Below, piece by piece: positions 1-10,600 of a stretch of 64,000 nucleotides of DNA. The notes under the pieces were generated by a model. The model was not told the origin of the DNA and did not search any database. It worked only from the letters and a program-made list of their open reading frames with translations. Every line of letters starts with the position of its first letter. The stretch's first letter is position 1. The DNA comes from Aphrocallistes beatrix (lineage: Eukaryota > Porifera > Hexactinellida > Sceptrulophora > Aphrocallistidae), in NCBI GenBank assembly GCA_963281255.1, contig OY725488.1, positions 620,001-684,000 on the forward strand. Reading direction: 5' to 3'. The translations under genes were made by a program, and so were the position numbers.

Positions 1-3000
1 TTGTCTAGTCCTGGATTCGGAGATCAATCCATCACACTAACAAACTTAGAAGAGTATACAACTTATTCCATTATTATATCTCCTTTCACGAAGGTTGGTA
101 AAGGCCCTGATGCTATTGTTAAGCAGAGAACTAATCAAGATGGTGAGCGTTGTTCTTAACTTGTCGTTCAGTAATTTTTTTTCCTGTGACTATTACATCT
201 CTCTTTACAGTCCCCACTGCTGCTCCTACTTCATTCTCTGCGAATGCCATCTCTCCTCGAACCATCAACACAACTTGGGAACCTCCTCCTCCTTATCACT
301 TGGGTGGAGTCATCACGAGCTACACACTCACGTACAGAGGTGTGGAGAGAGACACTTCTCTGAAGACTAAAATACTGACTGTATTGAATGGTAGCATTTA
401 CATCACTCCTGCTCTGACTGACTTAGAAGAAGACACTCACTATGAAATATCTGTTCGAGCTAACACGAGTGTAGGAGCAGGTCCTTGGACTAACCTCACT
501 GTCCATACTCCTGAAGATGGTAAATTTATTATATCCTTCAACATGTGTTACTTTATAGCAGATATCTCTTAAAACGCACTGCCATTTTAAAAATCAACTT
601 GCAGTCAGTGTCGCTTATTATGAACCACCAGGGGACTAAAAAATGTGTTCATAATAGAAAGACTTCATATTAAGCAGAATTGATTCAAAGAAATTTTATG
701 TAAATAATGAAATTGAGGTCAGAAGGTTAGTTCATAATAAACGAATGTTCATATTAAGCGGGTTCATAATAAGCGATCCTGATTGTATTATATTTCGTTC
801 CATACGACGTAAATATATATTAAACATCTCATTTAATAGTTCCATCTTCCTCGGTCCGTAACCTAACAACTTCAACAACACAACTGGATGCCAGATCAAT
901 CCTTGTGAGATGGAGTGTGCCAGTTGAGAATGACCTGAACGGAGTTCTTCTCAACTATTCTATTCGTTATTTCGGTATCGAGATTGACACAATTCCCAGA
1001 GTTATATACTTGTCCAATCCTGGTTTCGGAAATCAATCTTTTACTCTAACAAATCTACAAGAATACACAACTTATTCCATTAATGTGTCTTCTTACACGA
1101 AAGTGGGTAAAGGTCCTGATGCTATCGTCAGACAGAGAACTAATCAAGATGGTGAGTTCTAGATCTCTTCTCTCTTTCTATTTATTGATCTCATAAACTT
1201 AACACCTCTTCTCTTAGCTCCCTCGAGCATCCCTACACACCTCAGAGCCACACCTCTCTCCTCTACCATCCTCAGTGTCAGCTGGGAGGATCCTGTCTAC
1301 TCGGATCAGAACGGTGTCATTACACAGTACACTCTGACCTATCAGGGAGTGGAGAGAGACAGTCTGTCCCGCACTCTCATTCTCCCTCAGACCAATGTCT
1401 CCCTCACCTGTCACAACATTGACTCTCTTGAGGAGTTCACCACTTACGTGATCTCACTGTCTGCTCACACCTCTGTAGGAGCTGGTCCTGTAGCCAGTGT
1501 CACGGTTATCACAGATGAACACTGTGAGTGGATTTGTAGATTTGTTAATCGCTGTAAATGAATCTCCATTCTTACTCTCTTCTCCATTGTTAGTTCCAAC
1601 TTCTGCACCAAACAACCTGACAGCAACTGCCACGGATTCCACGAGTATTCTCGTCCATTGGGACGCCCCTGTGATGCAGGATTGGAATGGTGTATTACTG
1701 AATTACGTGGTTTACTACTACGGAGTGGAACAAGATAGTGTAGTCCGAACAGTCTCGATATCGATCCAAGGTTCCAATCACTCTGATCAGGAGTATTTGA
1801 TTGTGGGATTGGAAGAGTATACACATTACCGAATCGTCGTGACCTCTGTGACGAGTATTGGTGCAGGCACAGCTGCTAACACAACTGTTCGAACTCTACA
1901 AGCAGGTTCGTCTCTTGAAATGATATACATACTCTACTTGTAATATTTTAGTTACATAGTTGAACAGTCGACTTTTCCGTGTTATCATCTAGAAATTATG
2001 TTAATTCGTATTTCAAGTTCTTAAAACCCTTCAAATTTGATAAATATTCCTATTTTGTTCATCTAGCATTTGAAAAAATTGTAATAGCCCCCCTAATCCA
2101 ACAGTTCTTTCTAATTTATTTTATTTATACCTACAAGTAAACTTAATGGGCACTATTCCAATGGAATGTATTCATTTTGTTTGTTATGAGTAACCGAGGT
2201 TATTATTATTGCTGTTTGAGTTATATGATATTATTACTAGTTTTCTACAACATTTTTGCCAAATGATGTAGTTTTATTGAATTTGTTTATTTAGCACCAA
2301 GTGGTACTCCTACTCTCTTGACTACTACTGCATTGTCTCCTTCTGTGGTGCTTGTAACCTGGTACGAACCTCTCTACTCTGAACAGAACGGAGTGTTAAC
2401 AAAGTACAGAGTAACATGGAAGGGATTGGAGAGAGACAGAGTAGTGAGAAGTGTAGACATCCCAGTGAACAGCAGTTCTAACACATCTTATGCGTTGACT
2501 GGACTGGATGCACACACGAGTTATGTTGTGAATGTGAGTAGTTTCACTTCAGTTGGATCTGGTCCTATCTCCAGTCGAACAGTCACAACTCTGGAAGACA
2601 GTGAGTATTTTCTTAGATTTATATTTCAATATATAATGTCTATCTGAATGAATACCAGGTCCATCATCATGCATCTTTTGGTGGGCAATCGCAAACACAG
2701 TATAGCTAGATGTCAGGTATCTCATAAGACAGGGTTCTCAATTAGCACAACATGTCAATGTTATGACAGGAATTTCATGAAAGGGACCTCTACTTCTTTA
2801 CAATACTTTTGTTCCACTCTATCTGGTGATTTCCCAGAAAAAAGGCAGAAGTATTCAGTTTGATTCTTATTTTTAGTGTCTCATTGATGATATTTTCTTT
2901 AGTTCCATCTTCTACGATTCTGCAGCTGAGTGCTGTGGCTGACTCTGATTCCATCCAAGTGATCTGGTCCATGCCTGTAATGAATGATCTGAATGGTGTC

Positions 3001-3947
3001 CCTACTCACTATACACTGAGATATTCTGGCATTGAGTTCCAGACGATAGAGAAGATAATCCAAATCAACTACACCTCCTCCTCTGACAATGTGACCACTT
3101 CTCTGAGTGGTTTGGAGGCTGCCACAGTGTATGATATCTCAGTGAGTCTGTCTACACTGATAGGAGAAGGTCCCAAATCTTCTCTTCAGATCAGAACACT
3201 GGAAACTGGTGAGAATATATTTAATTCCTTTTTGTGTCTGTTATTTGCTAGTAATATTTGATTGAATGATCTCTCCACAGCTCCTACTGCTTCTCCCACG
3301 AATCTGAACACACTGGTCCTCTCTGCTAACATCATCAGTGTGACCTGGGATCCTCCTGCACCTATCGATCAGAACGGAGTGATTACTCACTATCTCCTCA
3401 CCTTTCGAGGAATTGAAAGAGACACAGCTACTCGCGACATATTTCTGTTTTCTAATCAGAGCTTTTTCACTGATTATTTCTTAGCTGATTTGGAATCATC
3501 CACAATCTATGACATTGAAGTTTCTGCTTCAACTGAGCAAGGTTTTGGTCCGATAGCTAGGATATCAAGCAGAACAGAACCAGAGAGTAAGTCCATATAT
3601 CTGATCCCAGATCATAAGTACATAATTCATGTTCTGCTTCTAATTCATTTAGTCCCCTTCATTGTTCCCAACAATCTTCGAACTACCGTACTCGCTTCTA
3701 CCTCCATCCGAGTGACATGGGAGGCTCCAGATATCAGAAATCTGAACAACACCCTGAACTTCTACTCACTAACTTACTATGGAGTAGAATTAGACAAAGT
3801 GGTTCGAGTGGTTAATTACACCATCTCAGGATCCAATCACACTACTGAGGCGTTTGTATTCTCAGGGCTACAGGAGTACACGGAGTATGTCTTCTTGGTG
3901 GCTGCGCATAGCGCGCTGGGGAGAGGACAAGCTGGAACGGTTAGAGG
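1..3947 (+). CDS. Receptor 0: partial FN3-repeat ectodomain of an upstream paralogue
   Basis: Nine consecutive FN3 exons: 1-142 (5' cut by window), 211-519, 840-1151, 1218-1523, 1594-1905, 2295-2600, 2903-3208, 3281-3586 and 3653-3947 (3' cut by the assembly gap). Every complete exon is a multiple of 3, starts after AG in phase 1 and ends at a GT donor in phase 1. Each shows the FN3 B-strand Trp (VTW, VSW, VHW), a central GVERD or GIEID motif and the F-strand tyrosine corner (L-E-E-x-T-x-Y). Exons 1 and 3 are class S and exon 2 is class T, matching genes A-C, so this is the ectodomain of a fourth family member. No signal peptide or 7TM portion is visible. Exons 4-9 are more divergent than the FN3s of the neighbours. 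Confidence 0.85.
602..785. mobile_element. Small pogo/Tigger-like MITE in the 520-839 intron
   Basis: The ends form imperfect terminal inverted repeats of about 24 bp, sharing the core TCGCTTATTATGAAC. The element is non-coding with internal copies of 'ttcataataa', and fills most of the 320-bp intron. A 'cagt' start followed by a 'cgcttat' motif is typical of pogo-like MITEs. A flanking TA is clear only on the right, so the family call is tentative. Confidence 0.5.
1906..2294. other. Intron, no recognised content
   Basis: AT-rich 389-bp intron between two FN3 exons of receptor 0. I see no repeat or gene in it. Confidence 0.7.
2601..2902. other. Intron, no recognised content
   Basis: 302-bp intron between FN3 exons of receptor 0. 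A short open frame at 2648-2863 has no coding character. Confidence 0.6.
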
Positions 3948-4147
3948 NNNNNNNNNNNNNNNNNNNNNNNNNNNNNNNNNNNNNNNNNNNNNNNNNNNNN
4001 NNNNNNNNNNNNNNNNNNNNNNNNNNNNNNNNNNNNNNNNNNNNNNNNNNNNNNNNNNNNNNNNNNNNNNNNNNNNNNNNNNNNNNNNNNNNNNNNNNNN
4101 NNNNNNNNNNNNNNNNNNNNNNNNNNNNNNNNNNNNNNNNNNNNNNN
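3948..4147. other. Assembly gap (200 N)
   Basis: Exactly 200 undetermined bases, a length typical of a placeholder gap. It interrupts the ninth FN3 exon of receptor 0. All expected downstream parts of that gene (Ig, GAIN, GPS, 7TM) are missing between here and the next gene start 411 bp later. Confidence 0.97.
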
Positions 4148-4558
4148 ACTGGCATGCACCAAATAGTGAGGTTACAATATACTAATATTTACTATCTCTT
4201 AATTTGTAATTTAAAATCTCTCTTTTTCGAGTTAAATAATGAATGAATAAAATTTGAGATTAAATTACAACTATTCTTCAGATCTGTATTTGATCACGCA
4301 TATATCCCCAATATTTTCATTAAGTTTTTTTGGGAGACGCAACAAAATTAGTTCTCATTAAAGCATTCAAATCTTAAAACTTGAATTGGGGTATACAGGA
4401 GGACATTATGCTATATCCATAACATTCTGACTACATGTAGATATCGTATTGCAAGCTCGAAGTTCACTGTTGCTAAAACAGTATAAATAAGTATCACTAT
4501 GATCATATAGGTAGTATACTAGCATTATTTACACGAGTAATTACAACTTTATAATTGA
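4148..4558. other. Post-gap stub plus 5' flank of receptor A
   Basis: The first bases after the gap read T-W-H-A-P-N in one frame, like the FN3 B-strand Trp region, then a possible donor (gtgagg at 4166). It may be a sliver of another FN3 exon, but it is too short to be sure. The remaining ~380 bp is AT-rich and resembles the flank upstream of receptor B. Confidence 0.45.
4482..4488 (+). promoter_or_regulatory. TATA-like box upstream of receptor A
   Basis: TATAAAT lies exactly 77 bp upstream of the receptor A ATG. The same word, in the context cagtataaat, is 77 bp upstream of the receptor B ATG. Both are followed by a shared 'acgagtaatt' block near the start codon. Conservation between paralogues could also simply reflect recent duplication. 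Confidence 0.4.
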
Positions 4559-4607
4559 ATGGGAGCAACTGTTAGAATCCTGTTATTTGTATTGTTGTTT
4601 TATCAAG
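4559..4607 (+). CDS. Receptor A exon 1: signal peptide
   Basis: A 49-nt first exon encodes MGATVRILLFVLLFYQ and ends in phase 1 at a gtgaga donor. It is a short, strongly hydrophobic leader aligning with gene B exon 1 (MRATVILLLVTLLCYQ). Cleavage would fall near the exon junction. Confidence 0.8.
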
Positions 4608-7600
4608 GTGAGACCTCACGATGAGACATAATATATGCATATGGCATGTAAATATGTAAATTAGTTGCCTTTACCAATTGCTTTATTTGAACAACACTTT
4701 TCAATATCTTTATTCAATGTGCGACAATGACTACTTCAGATCTAATTGGTTCAACCTACCTGCCAATACTGTATTGATTAATATTATGCGTTTATAATAA
4801 CAATTTCTGTAGTAACCTCATCCACTGATTCTAATCTGCTAAACTGCGACCTAATCCTTGATGGGACTTGTTATGAACATTTCACACAACTGAGAAGTTG
4901 GACAGATGCTAACTCCAGCTGTGTCAGCTGGGGTGGAGAATTAGTCAGTCTCTACTCACAAACTCTCATCAACATTCTTCCCAATCTCTTTAATGCTTCT
5001 TCATGGACGTCTGCAAACAATTTCTACTCAAACTTTACATTAAAATGGTTTAATGGTAGCAGAGTGGAGTTAACGACTGTTAATTTGACGAGCACTGTGT
5101 GTGGGTATCTATCTGGGAATGGTGTATTCCAGACTTCTCTTTGTAACATCACTCGTAGTTACATCTGCAGCAAACAAGGTGAGTGTTGGATGGTTATTGC
5201 TTCTTAAAGTATCATAAGATTATTGTTCATATTTTGTTGTTATTGCAGTGGTTTTGAGACCTTGTTCTGCTCCTGGTAACCTATCGGGCGTTGTTGTGAA
5301 CTCGACGAGTGTGCTGGTATCATGGACACCTCTTCCTGTGTCTGAGCAGAATGGAGCTTTGACGAATTACAGACTGACTTACTCTGGAGTGGAGCTGGAC
5401 AGAGAAGAAGTGATACACATCCTGTCATCTACTCGAACATATAACGTAACAGAATTAGAAGAAGGAACTGAATACAGAATTTCGTTAGCAGCATTGACGA
5501 GTGCTGGTGCTGGACCAGAAACATCAATAACTGTCTCCACATCTGAATCATGTAAGCATATAATGATTCGCTATTAATCAATTAACATGTGGCTATTGTC
5601 TATTTACTGCAATTTAGTGCCAAGCGGGAATGTACAATATTTGACATTTGTATCAGTAAAGAGCAGAGAGTTGGTTGTCTCATGGAGACCTCCAGTTGCT
5701 ATTCTCCAGAACGGCGTGATAACTGAGTACAGGATAGTGTTGAGCACTGACTCTGAAATGGTGTCAGACACGAGGACACAATCTCTATGCTACTCCCTAT
5801 CAGATCTGCATCCTCATGTGAACTATAGTGTGAATGTGTCTGCTGTGAACTCTGTTGGAGAGGGACCTTCTCTCTCTATCACTCAACTCACTGAATCAGA
5901 AGGTAGATAACTATTATTAATAAGTTAGTTTATGTTCAAGATGAGATTTTTAATTTTTTTCTTGTTTATCCGTCTGAAAAGACAGAGAGTCAAAACTCTT
6001 TGATAAATGATTAATACACGGACGTATTAGCGATTTCTGGTACTCTATGTAGATCAGAAATGACCCTTAGAAAGGTTAATTTTATCGAATTTCACTTTTA
6101 TGCCAAGAACAAACGACTCAATCTTGTACTTACACTGGTCATATCATGTAAAGGTGCGATATCTGATTTCGATTCCTATAACCATTGCTTGCTTACTTAC
6201 AATTCAATTTTGATTACAAACTTTTTATTTTTATTGCATCAGGTTATCATGTAACATAATGAGCAAAAGAGTTGAAAAGAGAAAAGAATTTTGTTAATAT
6301 TTGTTTACTACATTGTCTAACTTCACATTGCCATGCATTGCATTTAATTAAGTGCAAAATCTTACTTTCTCTCTATAAATGTACGTAGATATGAGTTATG
6401 TATGTACTATGATACAATAGCGAGATGTTATGGAATAATTAGCATAGACATTCTCGCCAATCTATAGTCAATTCCCCTGCAACTTGTTTAATGCTGTTGG
6501 ACAATTTTTTTTAACTTTCTCATTTATTGACAACTTGAAAACAGTTCCCCTACTTACCATACATGGCATACCTCAGACTAGTTTGGCTAAGTTTATCAAT
6601 GTGATTTTATCTGTATCTAATGTAGTATATTCGGGTATACTAATGTATATACGCGTATAGTGATTATTCTAAATTCTATCTTACAAGCACATATTTATAG
6701 ACTTTTTATTCGACTAGTTCCATCTTCTTCTGTCCGCGACCTAACAACCTCAACAACACAACTGAATGCTACATCCATCCTCATGAGTTGGAAGGTACCA
6801 GTTCTGAATGATCTGAACGGAATTCTCCTCAACTACTCTGTCACCTACTCCGGCATAGAGATTGACACAACTGCTAGAGTCGTCTACTTATCTAATCCTG
6901 ATTTTGGAGATCAATTTTTCATCCTAACAAATCTGGAAGAATACACGACTTATTCAATTAATATTTCTACTTACACTGATGTGGGTAAAGGTCCTGATGC
7001 TATTGTAACACAGAGAACTAATCAAGATGGTGAGTTTTAATTCTAATTCTATTAAAATGTTTTTCGTGTTTTCAACTTTCCTCCTTATCCAGTTCCATCT
7101 GCTACTCCCACTTCATTCTCTGCGAATGCCATCTCTCCTCGCATCATCAACACAACATGGGAACCTCCTCCTCCTTACCACCTCAGTGGAATCATCATCT
7201 CATACACACTAACCTACAAAGGAGTGGAGAGAGATACAGATCTCAAGACTATCATTATCCCAGTTCTGAATGATAGCATTTACATCACGCCTGCTCTTGT
7301 CAACCTAGAAGAAGATACAACCTATGTAATCACAGTTCGAGCTAACACTATTGAGGGAGCTGGCCCTGTTGTCAATACTACTGAGCACACACCTGAAGAT
7401 GGTTAGCTTAGTTAATCGTTGATTATTTGTTTTATGTTTTGTTTATCCATATTGACTTCGAAAATGTTGTTAATCTATCTGTCTTTTCCAGTTCCTTTCT
7501 CTTCTGTCCGTAACTTAACTACTTCAACAAAACGATTGAATGGTACATCAATCCTTGTGAGATGGAGTGTACCAGTTCTAAATGATCTGAACGGAGTTCT

Positions 7601-10600
7601 TCTCAATTACTCTATTACCTATTCTGGTATAGAGATTGACACAGTTCCCAGAGTCATCTACTTGTCTAATCCTGGTTTCGGAGAACAATCGCTTGCTCTA
7701 ACAGATCTCAAAGAGTACACAACTTATTCCATTAATGTGTCTTCTTACACGAAAGTTGGCAAAGGTCCTGATGCTATTGTTAGACAAAGAACTAATCAAG
7801 ATGGTAAGTTGTTATAATTGATGCTTATATCGAAAACGAAAGTTTTTATTATTTTTTTCTTCTAGTTCCATCTGCTATTCCCACTTCATTCTCTGCGAAT
7901 GCCATCTCTCCTCGAACCATCAACACAACTTGGGAACCTCCTCCTCCTTATCACTTGGGTGGAGTCATCACAAGCTACACACTCACGTACAGAGGTGTGG
8001 AGAGAGACACTTCTCTGAAGACTAAAATACTGACTGTATTGAACGGTAGTATTTACATCACTCCTGCTCTTACTGACTTAGAAGAAGACACTCACTATGA
8101 AATATCTGTTCGAGCTAACACGAGTGTAGGAGCAGGTCCTTGGACTAGCATAACTATTCATACTCCTGAAGATGGTATGATATCTTTTAGCTTTTATTTT
8201 GAATGTAGATACTAGCCTTGGAATTCTGGTCTACGTATACATATATACTATGTCATTCCGTTTGTTTAACTTTTAACTTTTATGCTCCATCGGTTTGAAT
8301 CTATGCCCATGCCATTCTTTGTTAGTTGATATCTGTTGATTTTTGTCACGGACTTCTAAAATACACGGGCTTTCAACTTCGTTTTACGGTAAAATTAGCT
8401 TAGGCTGGAAATTAATATCGATGAGTATTACGTTTGGTACATTTGGCATCACATTTTTGAGTTTCTGCGGTTTTAACACCTTCCCATATATGGTCATCCC
8501 GTTAATAATTCGTAATTGGTTAGAGTTAGACATGTCAAATGTACTATTGTTGGATAGGAAGTCATATATAAGGCGTCATTTGAGCGTATCGACTGATCTT
8601 AGTTATGTCTGGCTTTTTTTATTCCGCGGTTTTCACACCTCCATATATGGTGATAATATCTAAATCTCGACTCAGACGGTAAATTAGCTTAGGCCGAAAA
8701 CAGCATACGCAACAAATGCTCTGCAATTAAGATTTTTACGAATAGACCGATCAAGCGAAAAATGATTATATTAGACATGTTTAGGCCACTGAATTTAGTT
8801 ATCATAATCATTTTGCCTGTGCATTTTTTTCTTAACCATAAAAGGGTAAGACAAATATTAATCAAGCTAATAAAATGGAGAAGTGTAAAATGATAAATTC
8901 TAATTAAAAAATGTGTTTCTAAAAGTTATACGAGGGTCACTCGATAAGTTTTGAGCCTGGAGTAGTTACTTCCATTTGATTGTGTTGAAAATTCCTAGGA
9001 TTATTCATCTACCTATTATTGCTTGTATCTTTGGCTTTGAGTTAGATTGGACAAGTTTCTAAAATATTATGCCACATATAATGGAGTGTCCTTGTGGACT
9101 CCGACACATTTGCAAGCCATTTCCTATGGAATTTTATTTATTCTCTTTATGGAAAAATGATAGTTGGGAACAAACTTTTGATAATTCAATATTATCAATG
9201 ATGCTATATATTCACAATCTGGGGGGATTCTATGATTATCATATTTAAATTTCGTTTGCAAAACATACGTAGATAAATGTTCAAAGATATCCCAATTCAA
9301 CACTTGTGGTTGTGTTTTCATAGATGCTAATACAAAATATCTTAGACAATTTCTTCATTACAATATTTTAGAAACTTGTCCGATTGAAATCAAACTCAAA
9401 GTCAAAGATAATAATAGGTAGGTGAATAATCCTAGAAATTTTCAACAAAATCAAACGGAAGCAACTACTCCAGGCTCAAAACATATCGATTGACCTCGTA
9501 ATTCATCTGAAGTAACTATCCTCCTCTTTGTACCCCGCTGATCTTTCTTTTTCCCCCGGTTTATCTGATCCGAGGCATTTTTTACAAATGCCTTGAAAAA
9601 AACAATTGCAAAGCCTGCGATTAATACTGGCAATATTTGAGAAATCGTAGCCAGCGAAATCATGAATCTCATTAAAAGCCTCGAGAAATATTTTTGTGCA
9701 GCATTTAACGCTTTTTGATTTGAAAAAAGCATAATAATATAACGAGATGTCGTATAGATCTATTGGAGGAAATGATAGCCCTCCTCGTGCCAATTTCTCT
9801 GTAAATTCAGATTCTGGAAGGGATTCTGGTGGTTTATCATCGCAAACAATACCCTCTTTTCGTGCAACATAGCCACAAATATAATATAATATAGTGACGC
9901 TTTTTCAGTGGAATTCAAATTCGAAGCTGCATCAAAACACTGTTCTACGAGGTTCAGATCTTCCTCGCTATCTTTTAATTCGTTTTTGCAGCAATCGCTA
10001 TCAATATTTTCACCTTCAACGTGAATATCAAGTTTGGAGAAAAGTTTTATTCGCTGTAATTGTAACCCACTAAATACTTGTTCGGCAGATATAAGGAAAT
10101 TTCCTCCACTTGACTGACGATAAATCCCAAATTCACCCTCGGTTCTGTCACTGGAAATGTTTCCAGGCAAAACGTATTGATGACCTTGACTCAAAAGGGT
10201 CTTTATTAGGTCAACAATTCCAACTAGAGTTTGATGAAGAGCATTGCTCGTTTCGCTCGTTAAGTCCTTGATGCGTTGACCTCGCACATAATTATCTATT
10301 TGTTTAAAATTGTTGCCATTTTCAATATAAAATAAAATCGTTCATCGTTTGGATCAGAGAAAGGCAGCCTATCTACATCATTCAATCTGTGACCAATGGA
10401 GGTAGATCTTATCTTTAGCATATGCCACAAACGGGTAACGTTTTTCACAAAATTTTCTGTACCTGTATTTTTTTGTTGTTCAAGAGCAATACAGGTTTTT
10501 TCATTGAAAACATTACAAACTAAACTAACCTTTTGCTTTTCGAAATTGTTTGGATATAGAGTTCTATAATCCAACTTTGTTAGTTTCAGATCAGTTATTT

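Noticed and set aside
8343..8663. 106-codon open frame at the left end of the transposon
   Set aside because: It reads through the inverted repeat arm; the same sequence in the right arm is not conserved as protein.
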